Assembly: GCF_002813375.1 (NCBI RefSeq)
Contig: NZ_PHUJ01000003.1
Span: 4,526,001-4,590,000 of the forward strand
Direction: 5' to 3'
Source of the DNA: Pseudonocardia alni
GTDB lineage: Bacteria > Actinomycetota > Actinomycetes > Mycobacteriales > Pseudonocardiaceae
DNA: 64,000 bases
The position numbers and the translations under genes were made by a program. Below, one piece after another: positions 41,282 through 48,674 of this stretch. Positions within the stretch are counted from its first letter, which is position 1, and every line of letters starts with the position of its first letter. The notes under the pieces were generated by a model that made no database searches, was not told where the DNA came from, and was given only the letters and a program-made list of their open reading frames with translations.

Positions 41282-41288
41282 GATGGAC

Positions 41289-42602
41289 ATGGACGGATTC
41301 CTGTTCGCGTTCGCGATCAGCTTCGGCGTCATCTTCGTGGCCGAGCTGGGCGACAAGTCGCAGCTCATGGCCCTCACGTTCGCGACGCGCTTCAACGCGA
41401 TCCCGGTCCTGATCGGGATCACGATCGCCACCTCGGTGACCCACCTCGTGTCGGTCGCCGTCGGCTACGGCCTGGGCGCATCGATCCCGACCGGCTGGAT
41501 CGCGCTGGTCGCCGCGGTCGCCTTCCTGGCGTTCGGTGCCTGGACACTGCGCGGCGACAGCCTCTCCGAGGACGAGGAGGCGAAGGCCAAGCGGGCCGGC
41601 GGGTCCGCCGTCGTCGCCGCGTCGGTCGCGTTCTTCCTCGCCGAGCTCGGTGACAAGACGATGCTCGCGACGATCACCCTGGCCGCCCAGCACGGCACCC
41701 TCGCCGGGTCGGTCGGCATCTGGGCCGGGTCCACGGTCGGCATGGTCGCCGCGGACGGGCTGGCCATCGTCGTCGGGCGTCAGCTCGGCAAGCGGCTCCC
41801 GGAGCGGGCCATCTCGATCGGCGCCGCGGTGATGTTCTTCGTCTTCGGCGCCTGGCTGCTCTACGAGGCCGTCCCGCAGGTGTGGGGCGAGGACGCCTGG
41901 GGCCGCGTGGTCGACGTCGCCGGGCACCACGGGCTCGGCTGGGCCGCGCTGGTGCTGGGGGCCCTCGCCGTCGGCGCCGGGCTGTGGTTCCGCGGTCGTG
42001 CGCACCGCGCCCGCGGGGAGCGCAGGCTCGACGTCGCCCGGACCCCGGGCAGCCCGGCCTGGTGGGCCCGCACGCTGTTCGTGCTGGCCGCGGTGCTCGG
42101 GTTCGGTGCGCCGCTGCTGGTCGCCCTCGACGTCCTGCAGCCGATCTCGGTGCTGGCCCGGCCGGCGGTCGCCGTCGTCGGGGCGGGGCTGCTGCTGCTC
42201 GGCTTCGCCGTCGTCGCGGTCGCGATGCTGCAGCTCGGCACGGTGTGGCGCCGCTCGGCCACCGAGGCCGGGGCGGCCGCGGCCGGTGACCCGGACGCCG
42301 CGCGACGCCCGGTGCTCGCCACCGGCGGGATCTACCGCCGCGTCCGCAACCCCGCGCTGACCGGCCTGATCGTCGGGTGCGCCGGGATGCTGTTCATGGC
42401 CCCGACCCTGCTCGGCGTGCTCGCCGGGGTGCTGATCCTGGTCGCCGTGCAGATCCAGGCCCGTGCGGTCTACGAGCCCGGCCTGGGCAGCGCACTGGGC
42501 GCCGAGTACGACGAGTACCGCGCCCGGACCGGCCGGTTCCTCCCGCGGGTCCGCGCCGACCGCACCCCCGCGGGTGAGGGCGACCGCACGACCGTCGGCT
42601 GA
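41289..42602 (+). CDS. GDT1/TMEM165 Mn2+ exporter fused to an ICMT-like methyltransferase domain
   Basis: The 437-residue protein starts with a GDT1 (UPF0016) domain of about 200 residues containing both signature repeats, ELGDKSQ near residue 20 and ELGDKTM near 117. A second membrane part (about 245-425) has TGGIYRRVRNPALTGL and ALGAEYDEYRARTGRFLP, typical of isoprenylcysteine carboxyl / phospholipid methyltransferases. The first part should export Mn2+ (or exchange it for H+); the role of the second part is unknown. ATG at 41289 is 6 nt after GAGGG; the ATG at 41283 sits too close to it. A terminator hairpin follows. Confidence 0.88.
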   Translation: MDGFLFAFAISFGVIFVAELGDKSQLMALTFATRFNAIPVLIGITIATSVTHLVSVAVGYGLGASIPTGWIALVAAVAFLAFGAWTLRGDSLSEDEEAKAKRAGGSAVVAASVAFFLAELGDKTMLATITLAAQHGTLAGSVGIWAGSTVGMVAADGLAIVVGRQLGKRLPERAISIGAAVMFFVFGAWLLYEAVPQVWGEDAWGRVVDVAGHHGLGWAALVLGALAVGAGLWFRGRAHRARGERRLDVARTPGSPAWWARTLFVLAAVLGFGAPLLVALDVLQPISVLARPAVAVVGAGLLLLGFAVVAVAMLQLGTVWRRSATEAGAAAAGDPDAARRPVLATGGIYRRVRNPALTGLIVGCAGMLFMAPTLLGVLAGVLILVAVQIQARAVYEPGLGSALGAEYDEYRARTGRFLPRVRADRTPAGEGDRTTVG

Positions 42603-42628
42603 GCGGCCCGCCGCGACGCCACTGCGGC

Positions 42629-42673
42629 GACGACACCGCCCGCCCCGGCGCGACCGGAGCGGGCGGTGTCGTC
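42629..42673. terminator. Hairpin terminator after the GDT1 fusion gene
   Basis: GACGACACCGCCCGC (42629-42643) pairs with its exact complement at 42659-42673 around a 15-nt loop, 26 bp after the stop codon. Confidence 0.75.
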
Positions 42674-42700
42674 CCGGGGGACCGGGTCCGCAGGCGGTCG

Positions 42701-43046
42701 GGAGTACCAGGTCGGTTCGGGCAGCTCGTCGCGCAGCACCCACGCCCCGACCTCGCGCCGCTCGTAGGTGACCGGGTCGTGCAGGGTGTGGGTGCGGACG
42801 TTGCGCCGGAACCGGTCGAAAGCCCAGTTCCGTGGTCGTCGCGCGGGCCCCGAGGCCCTCGAGGATCCCCGAGGTGATCTCCTGCGCGACGGCGTCGGCC
42901 AGCGCCTCGACCGCCCACAGCTTCGCGTGCAGGTCGCCGTAGGGGTCGAGCCGGTAGGGCTCGTCGACGGCGCGCTCGTGGCCGCCGTGGAGCCACGGCC
43001 CGGCCCGCTCGCGGGTGAAGCGCGCCGCGGTCTCGAGCGCCCCGCG
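42701..43046 (-). pseudogene. Remnant of SfnB/DszC-type acyl-CoA-dehydrogenase-like monooxygenase
   Basis: Two reading frames together encode the C-terminal ~115 residues of an SfnB-like protein. The first frame has ALETAARFTRERAGPWLHGG, the segment DEPYRLDPYGDLHAKL and the segment ITSGILEGLGARATTTE. After a shift near 42818-42830 the second frame continues FDRFRRNVRTHTLHDPVTYE and EVGAWVLRDELPEPTWYS. RTHTLHDP is diagnostic of the SfnB/DszC C-terminus. The N-terminal two-thirds is missing. It lies just downstream of sfnG on the same strand, where an intact partner would be expected. Confidence 0.75.
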
Positions 43047-43099
43047 AACGCGGACGGGCCCGGCGACGACGGTCGCCGGGCCCGTGCGGACGGTGTCGG

Positions 43100-44254
43100 T
43101 CAGACGGTGGTGAGCTGCGGCTCGCGGGCGGCCAGCTCGGCCTCCTTCTCCCGGATGATCGGCAGCACCTTCGCGCCGAAGTGCTCGACCTCCTCCTGGA
43201 AGTGCAGGAAGCCGAGCAGCAGCAGGTTCGCGCCGCGCCGCTTGTACTCGATGGCGCGGTCGGCGATCTGCTCCGGGGTGCCGATCAGCTGGGTCTTGAA
43301 GCCGTCGTTGTACTGGACGAGGTCCTCGAACGAGGAGTCCGCCCACATGCCGCGCTTGTCGCCGGTGGAGTTGCCGGCCTGCTGGACGGCGTCGCGGAAG
43401 CCGTCGACGGCGGGCCGGTTGGCCTTCTCGATGATCTCGCGCAGGGTGTCCCGGGCCTCCTTCTCGCCGTCCCGGGCGATCATGAAGCCGTTGAGGCCGA
43501 ACCGGACGGGCTGCAGCCGCTCGGCGGTCTTCGCGTGGCCGAGGACCTCCTCGACCTGCTCGGAGAAGCCGTCGTAGTCCTTGCCGTTGGAGAAGTACCA
43601 GTCCGACACGGCGCCGCCGTTGTAGCGGGCCGCGGTGGAGTTGCCGCCCTGGAAGATCTCGGGGTGCGGACGGCCGGGGACGTCGACCGGGCGGGGCTTG
43701 AGGTCGAAATCGCGGATCCGGTAGAAGTCGCCGGCGAACTCGGCGCCGCCGTCGGAGGTCCAGATCTCGCGCAGCACCCGGATGAACTCGTTGCTGCGGC
43801 GGTAGCGCTCGTCGTGCTCGAGCCACGGCTGGCCCATCGCGGTGAACTCGGCCTTCAGCCAGCCGGAGACGATGTTGACCGCGATCCGGCCGTTCGTCAG
43901 GTGGTCGGCGGTGGCGACCCACTTGGCCAGCACCGAGGGCTCCCACAGGCCGGGGTGGACGGCGGCGATCACCTTGAGCCGCTCGGTGGCCAGGCCCAGC
44001 GCGAGGGAGAACGCGGTGGCCTCGTGCTGGTGGTCGGCGCCGTAGCTGGCCATGTAGCGGATCTGGGACAGCGCGTACTCGAAGCCGTTGTTCTCGGCGG
44101 TCTGCGCCAGCTTCTTGTTGTACGCGAAGCCCCAGTCGGTGCGCTGTTCGATGGTGCTGGTGACCAGCCCGCCGGAGACGTTCGGGACCCAGTACGCGAA
44201 CTTCAGCGGCTCCTGGATCCGGGTGTTGGGCGTGGTGGCGAGAGCATCGGACAC
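43100..44254 (-). CDS. sfnG: Dimethyl sulfone monooxygenase
   Basis: This 384-residue luciferase-like FMNH2-dependent monooxygenase opens LKFAYWVPNVSGGLVTSTIE and contains DHLTNGRIAVNIVSGWLKAEF, FQGGNSTAARYNGGAVSDWY and LIGTPEQIADRAIEYKRRG, closely matching SfnG. It oxidises dimethyl sulfone to methanesulfinate during sulfur starvation. GTG at 44254 is 6 nt from GAGGAG. A short ORF ending in ACR lies 97 nt upstream and is probably a sulfur-responsive leader. The flavin reductase and desulfonation partners are not in the window. Confidence 0.92.
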   Translation of the reverse strand: MSDALATTPNTRIQEPLKFAYWVPNVSGGLVTSTIEQRTDWGFAYNKKLAQTAENNGFEYALSQIRYMASYGADHQHEATAFSLALGLATERLKVIAAVHPGLWEPSVLAKWVATADHLTNGRIAVNIVSGWLKAEFTAMGQPWLEHDERYRRSNEFIRVLREIWTSDGGAEFAGDFYRIRDFDLKPRPVDVPGRPHPEIFQGGNSTAARYNGGAVSDWYFSNGKDYDGFSEQVEEVLGHAKTAERLQPVRFGLNGFMIARDGEKEARDTLREIIEKANRPAVDGFRDAVQQAGNSTGDKRGMWADSSFEDLVQYNDGFKTQLIGTPEQIADRAIEYKRRGANLLLLGFLHFQEEVEHFGAKVLPIIREKEAELAAREPQLTTV

Positions 44255-44270
44255 GGGAGACTCCTCGGGG

Positions 44271-44298
44271 GTGTGCCGGGAACGGCAGACGGGCACAC
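44271..44298 (-). other. Hairpin in the sfnG 5' leader
   Basis: GTGTGCC (44271-44277) and GGCACAC (44292-44298) are complementary 7-bp arms between the leader-peptide ORF and sfnG, ending 4 nt before the ribosome binding site (44261-44266). It may be one of the alternative structures in leader-based control. Confidence 0.4.
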
Positions 44299-44351
44299 GA
44301 CGGCGCCGGAAAGAGAGGGAAGAGGGAGGAAACGGACCTGCGGTGACGCGA

Positions 44352-44423
44352 TCAGCGACAGGCCTGGCTCACGACGACGAGGTTGTCGACGTGACGGCGT
44401 CGGGTCAGCAGGAAGCCGGTCAC
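44352..44423 (-). CDS. Putative leader peptide upstream of sfnG
   Basis: A 23-codon ORF encodes VTGFLLTRRRHVDNLVVVSQ followed by ACR and a TGA stop. GTG at 44423 is preceded by GGTGGAAG. The RRRHVD core and a Cys close to the end recall the short leader peptides found upstream of sulfur-assimilation genes in actinobacteria. Translation through the Cys codon could be used to sense cysteinyl-tRNA and regulate sfnG, 97 nt downstream. It is too short for routine gene finders. Confidence 0.7.
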   Translation of the reverse strand: MTGFLLTRRRHVDNLVVVSQACR

Positions 44424-44488
44424 GCTTCCACCGAACCCGGGGGAGCGGGTTGTTGTCAACCGGATGCCGGGGAGATCACCACGGGTCC

Positions 44489-45103
44489 TCACCGGTGGAC
44501 CGGGTCGACGCCGAGCAGACCGTGCGCCAGCCCGCCGAGCAATCCCACCAGCCGGTGCTGGTCCAGGCCGCTGCGGAAGAACAGCGTCGACTGGATCGCG
44601 CCGACGCAGGCGTGCACCAGCACGCGCAGCTCGCCGTCGGACAGGTCCGGACGCAGCGGGGTGAGCACGTGCACCCAGTCCTCGACGTGGTGGCGCTGAC
44701 GGCGCCGCAGGTCGCGGCGGGCCTCGGCGGGCAGGGTGTGGACCTCGCCGTAGTAGACGGCGAACTCGGTGCGGTTCTCGGTCACCAGTCGGATGTGGTC
44801 GGCCACCAGCACGGTCAGCGTCTCGCGCTCGGGGGTGCCCGCGGCCAGCGCCGCCGCCGCGGAGGCCTCCAGCCGGGCCATGCCGCGGTCGAGCAGGGCG
44901 AGCAGGACCGCCTCCTTGGAGGCGAAGTGCCGGTAGATCCCGGACCCGACGATGCCGGCCTCGGCGCCGATCTCGGCCATCCCGACGGCGTGGAAGCCGC
45001 GACCGGCCGCGAGCCGGGCCGCCGCCTCGAGGATCCGCTCCCCGCGTTCCGGGTCGCGCCGCCGCGGGGGTCCCGCGGTTCCGGAGCTGGTTCGCGTCGG
45101 CAT
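44489..45103 (-). CDS. TetR family regulator
   Basis: The 204-residue regulator has an N-terminal HTH (about 20-65, ILEAAARLAAGRGFHAVGM and VGSGIYRHFASKEAVL) and a C-terminal ligand domain with VADHIRLVTENRTEFAVYYGE. It is divergent from an acyl-CoA dehydrogenase/acyl-CoA ligase operon, with 67 bp between the starts, and probably represses that operon in response to an acyl-CoA. Confidence 0.88.
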   Translation of the reverse strand: MPTRTSSGTAGPPRRRDPERGERILEAAARLAAGRGFHAVGMAEIGAEAGIVGSGIYRHFASKEAVLLALLDRGMARLEASAAAALAAGTPERETLTVLVADHIRLVTENRTEFAVYYGEVHTLPAEARRDLRRRQRHHVEDWVHVLTPLRPDLSDGELRVLVHACVGAIQSTLFFRSGLDQHRLVGLLGGLAHGLLGVDPVHR

Positions 45104-45170
45104 CTTTCCAGCATCGCATCCGCGCGGTACGGTCCGCCACAAGTGAACAACGGATCACTAGGGAGTCGGC

Positions 45171-46322
45171 GTGGACTTCACCGAGACCGACGAGGAACGC
45201 GACCTGCGGGCGGCCGTCGCCGCCATCGCGGCCTCCTACGGCAGCGAGTACTACCTGCGGTGCGCCCGGGAGGGCAGGCACACCCACGAGCTGTGGAAGG
45301 CGATGGGGCAGGCGGGGTTCCTGGGCGTCAACGTCGCCGAGGAGCACGGGGGCGGTGGCGGCGGGCTCGTGGAGCTGTCCATCGTCTGCGAGGAGGCCGC
45401 GGCGCAGGGCGCCCCGCTGCTGCTGGTGCTGGTGTCGGCGGCGATCTCGGCCGAGGTGATCGGGGAGTTCGGCTCCGAGGAGCTGCGCCGTCGCTGGCTG
45501 CCCGGGCTCGCCGACGGCTCCACCAAGGTGGTCTTCGCGATCACCGAGCCGGAGGCGGGGTCCAACACCCACCGGATGGCGACCCGCGCCGACCGCGACG
45601 GCGACGACTGGGTGCTCACCGGCACCAAGCACTACATCTCCGGCACCGACGACGCCGAGGCCGTGCTGGTCGTCGCGCGGACCGGGAGGGCGCCGGACGG
45701 GAAGGCGCGCCTGAGCCTGTTCGTCGTGCCGGTCGACTCGCCCGGGCTGACCCGTACCCCGCTGCCGGTGGACCTCATCGCCCCGGACAAGCAGCACGTC
45801 CTGCACTTCGACGACGTCCGCGTCCCGGCGGGCAACCTGGTCGGCGCCGAGGGCGACGGGTTCCGCCAGGTCTTCCGCGGCCTCAACCCCGAGCGGATCA
45901 CCGGCGCCGCGCTCGGCGTCGGCATCGCCCGGTTCGCGCTGGCCAAGGCGGCCGACTACGCCCGCACCCGGCAGGTCTGGGACACCCCGATCGGGGCCCA
46001 CCAGGGCGTCTCGCACCCGCTGGCGCGGGCCCGGATCGAGACCGAGCTCGCGGCGCTGATGACCCGCAAGGCCGCGTGGCTGCACGACCGCGGGATGCCC
46101 GCGGGCGAGGAGTCCAACATGGCCAAGTACGCGGCGGCCGAGGCGGCGACGCACGCCGTCGAGGCGGCCATGCAGACCCACGGCGGCAACGGTCTGGCCG
46201 GCGAGTACGGGCTGATCCCGTACTGGGGGATGGCCCGGCTCATGCAGGTCGCGCCGGTGAACCGCGAGATGATCCTCAACCACGTCGCCCAGCACGGGCT
46301 CGGGCTGCCGAGGTCGTACTGA
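45171..46322 (+). CDS. Acyl-CoA dehydrogenase
   Basis: The 383-residue flavoprotein has FAITEPEAGSNTHRM and LTGTKHYISGTDDAEAVLVV (FAD and substrate-binding loop), YARTRQVWDTPIGAHQGVSH and MQTHGGNGLAGEYGL, typical of the family. It introduces the trans-2,3 double bond into an acyl-CoA. GTG at 45171 follows GGGAG. The stop overlaps the next start by one base (TGATG), so it is coupled to an acyl-CoA ligase; together they would activate and begin oxidation of a carboxylic acid. Confidence 0.92.
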   Translation: MDFTETDEERDLRAAVAAIAASYGSEYYLRCAREGRHTHELWKAMGQAGFLGVNVAEEHGGGGGGLVELSIVCEEAAAQGAPLLLVLVSAAISAEVIGEFGSEELRRRWLPGLADGSTKVVFAITEPEAGSNTHRMATRADRDGDDWVLTGTKHYISGTDDAEAVLVVARTGRAPDGKARLSLFVVPVDSPGLTRTPLPVDLIAPDKQHVLHFDDVRVPAGNLVGAEGDGFRQVFRGLNPERITGAALGVGIARFALAKAADYARTRQVWDTPIGAHQGVSHPLARARIETELAALMTRKAAWLHDRGMPAGEESNMAKYAAAEAATHAVEAAMQTHGGNGLAGEYGLIPYWGMARLMQVAPVNREMILNHVAQHGLGLPRSY

Positions 46323-47908
46323 TGGGTGCCGGCGAGCTCGACCGGAACCTGATCGGGCGGGTCAACGTCGCCGACGCGCTCGGCCGCAGCGCCGCCGCCC
46401 GGCCGGGGCGGACCGCCGTCGTCGACGGGGAGCGGTCCTGGACCTACGCCGAGCTGGACGCCTGGGTGGACCGGCTGGCCCGCGGGCTCGCCGCGCGCGG
46501 CTGGACCCGCGGCGACGCGCTCGCGCTGGCCTCGGGCAACAGCGCCGAGTTCCTCGCCGTCTACTACGCCTGCGCCCGCCTCGGCCTGGTCTGCGTGCCG
46601 GTGAACCTGGGCTGGCGCCCGGACGAGGTCGCCTACGTCCTGGGCCACTCCCGGGCCCGCGGGATCGTCGTCGAGGCGCAGCTGGTCGCGGCGCTCGCGC
46701 CGGCCTGGGAGCAGGTGCCCGCGGTGACCGAGGTGTTCGTCGCGCCCGGAACCGGCGGGCCGGCCGGCGCCCGGGTCCCGCTGGCCGACGTCGAGGCCGG
46801 GGGAGGGGACGGCGCCGGGCCGGTCGAGGTGCTGGTCGAGGACCGGGACCCGCTGTCCTACCTCTACACCTCGGGGACGACGTCGTTCCCCAAGGGCGTC
46901 GTCACCTCGCACCTGGCGGTCACCCTGGAGTCGTTCTCCGCGGCGCTGGACTCGGGCTGGTCGGCGGCGGACCGCTTCCTGGCGATGATGCCGATGTTCC
47001 ACACCGCGCAGCTCAACGCGTTCTGCACCCCGGCGGTGCTGGTCGGGGCGACGATCCACCTCTCCCGGGGGTTCGAGCCCGCCGCGTTCCTCGACACCGT
47101 CGAGCGCGAGCGGATCACCCAGGTGTTCGGACTGCCGATGATGTACCGGGCGGCGCTGGAGCACCCGTCGTTCGCCGGGCGGGACCTGTCGTCGCTGCGG
47201 CGCGCCGTGTACGCGATGGCGCCGATGCCCGAGCCGCTGATCCGGGCCTGCCTGGACGGCTTCGGCTGCGACTTCGCGCTGCTGTTCGGGCAGACCGAGA
47301 TGAGCCCGTGCACCACCCTGTTCCGTCCCGAGCACCAGCTGACCCACATCGGTGCGGTCGGCACCCCGATCACCGGGGTCCGGGTCGCGGTCATGGACTC
47401 CGGCGGGACCCTGCTCGGCCCGGGGGAGGAGGGCGAGATCGTCTACCGCGGCCCGTCCACCATGAACGGCTACCTCGACGACGACGCCGCGACCGACGAG
47501 GCGTTCCGGCACGGCTGGTTCCACTCCGGCGACGTCGGCCGGCTCGGCGAGGACGGCGTGCTGTGGTTCGCCGACCGGGTCAAGGACGTGATCAAGACTG
47601 GCGGCGAGAACGTGGCCTCGCTGGAGGTCGAGCGGGCCGTCTACGCGGCCGCACCGGACGTCGCGGAGGCGGTCGTGGTCGGGCTGCCGCACGAGCGGTG
47701 GAGCGAGGCGATCACCGCGGTGGTCGTGCCCCGGCCCGGCGCGACGGTCGACCCGGAGGCGCTGCTGGCCGCCCTGCGCGGGCACCTCGACCCCTACAAG
47801 GTCCCGAAGGCGGTGATCGTCGCCGACGAGCTGCCGCGCACCTCGACCGGGAAGATCCGCAAGAACGTCGTCCGCGAGACCCACGCCGGCCACTACGGGC
47901 CGCTCTAG
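46322..47908 (+). CDS. Acyl-CoA synthetase (AMP-forming)
   Basis: The 528-residue adenylate-forming enzyme has the P-loop-like LYTSGTTSFPKGV (canonical TSGTTG is changed to TSGTTS), FGQTEMSPCTTLF (A5), GWFHSGDVGRLGEDG (A7/A8), KTGGENVASLEVE and the catalytic Lys in PRTSTGKIRKNVVRE. It should activate a fatty or aromatic acid to its CoA thioester. It is co-expressed with the upstream acyl-CoA dehydrogenase. Confidence 0.9.
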   Translation: MGAGELDRNLIGRVNVADALGRSAAARPGRTAVVDGERSWTYAELDAWVDRLARGLAARGWTRGDALALASGNSAEFLAVYYACARLGLVCVPVNLGWRPDEVAYVLGHSRARGIVVEAQLVAALAPAWEQVPAVTEVFVAPGTGGPAGARVPLADVEAGGGDGAGPVEVLVEDRDPLSYLYTSGTTSFPKGVVTSHLAVTLESFSAALDSGWSAADRFLAMMPMFHTAQLNAFCTPAVLVGATIHLSRGFEPAAFLDTVERERITQVFGLPMMYRAALEHPSFAGRDLSSLRRAVYAMAPMPEPLIRACLDGFGCDFALLFGQTEMSPCTTLFRPEHQLTHIGAVGTPITGVRVAVMDSGGTLLGPGEEGEIVYRGPSTMNGYLDDDAATDEAFRHGWFHSGDVGRLGEDGVLWFADRVKDVIKTGGENVASLEVERAVYAAAPDVAEAVVVGLPHERWSEAITAVVVPRPGATVDPEALLAALRGHLDPYKVPKAVIVADELPRTSTGKIRKNVVRETHAGHYGPL

Positions 47909-48143
47909 CCGACGTGCACCACGGGGTGCCGGGCCACGTCGGGCCCGGCCTCCCGCAGGATCTCCCGGATGATCGGGGCGACCTCGCCGCCGCCGGTGAC
48001 CGTGCACCGGGCGTGGCGCGGGTGCTCCGGTCCGGGCCGGGCGTGCGGGCCCTGCCGGTCGGGCGGTGCGCGTCCTGCAGGAGCCCACACGGGTCGCGGA
48101 CCCGCCGCGGGGCCTCGGTGATCGCCACCGGCCCAGGATTGCG
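47909..48143 (-). other. Short gap with no confident gene
   Basis: Several frames are open on the minus strand. One ends in IIREILREAGPDVARHPVVHVG directly before the ligase gene, and a GTG would give about 60 residues, but no domain or ribosome binding site supports it. Confidence 0.4.
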
Positions 48144-48518
48144 CTACGACACGGTCTGCGCCGCTCCTGCGGGCGGATCGTCCGTATCCGGTGGGGTGAG
48201 GGTGGCCGCGTCGGTGCAGGCGAGCAGCGCACCGGCGAGCGGGCCGTGCCCGGCGACGAGCTCGACGACCCGCGCGTCGTAGCCGCGGACCTCGAGGAAC
48301 CGGGCGGCGTCGCGCTGCGGGTCCCCGGTCCGGCGGGCGACCGGCGAGTGCCCGATGGGGTGCAGCACCGCGGCCGTCATCAGCAGGTCCCGGTCGTGCC
48401 CGCCGTCCTCGGCGGCGGCGCGGGCCGCGATCGCCGCCCGCTGCGCGCGCTCCCACAGCTCCGGGCGCTGGTGGGCCAGCAGCGTCTCGGCGAGCGCGCG
48501 GGCGGCGTCGAACCCCAT
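48144..48518 (-). CDS. Degenerate HD-superfamily protein
   Basis: The 124-residue protein aligns with actinobacterial HD-domain hydrolases over MTAAVLHPIGHSPVARRTGD (usually LHDIGY) and VELVAGHGPLAGALL (usually LVAHHS). The metal-binding HD pair reads HP, and the later His-His reads GH, so phosphohydrolase activity is probably lost. ATG at 48518 precedes MGFDAARALAETLL, the family's common N-terminus. Confidence 0.65.
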   Translation of the reverse strand: MGFDAARALAETLLAHQRPELWERAQRAAIAARAAAEDGGHDRDLLMTAAVLHPIGHSPVARRTGDPQRDAARFLEVRGYDARVVELVAGHGPLAGALLACTDAATLTPPDTDDPPAGAAQTVS

Positions 48519-48560
48519 GACCCGATCCTGCCCCACCGCGCCGTGACGTGATCCGCTGCG

Positions 48561-48616
48561 CGCGGTGATCCGTGCCGCGCGTGCGTCCGGACGCGCGCGG
48601 CGCACGGATCACCGCG
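48561..48616. repeat. Long inverted repeat upstream of the HD-like gene
   Basis: CGCGGTGATCCGTG (48561-48574) and its exact complement (48603-48616) flank a GC-rich inner region that can also pair (CCGCGCG/CGCGCGG). It could be a second terminator for the tct operon or an operator of the HD-like gene. Confidence 0.6.
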
Positions 48617-48625
48617 CGGACGACG

Positions 48626-48656
48626 ACGCCCCGCGGCCGGTGCGGCCGCGGGGCGT
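48626..48656 (-). terminator. Hairpin terminator after tctA
   Basis: Perfect 14-bp arms (ACGCCCCGCGGCCG at 48626-48639, complement at 48643-48656) with a 3-nt loop, 18 nt beyond the tctA stop codon. Confidence 0.82.
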
Positions 48657-48674
48657 GTCGGAGCACCGACCGGG

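Noticed and set aside
41070..43946. A 958-codon minus-strand frame running through the GDT1 gene and part of sfnG
   Set aside because: Only a short part (the sfnB-like remnant near 42820-43046) has similarity; the rest is antisense or a wrong frame.
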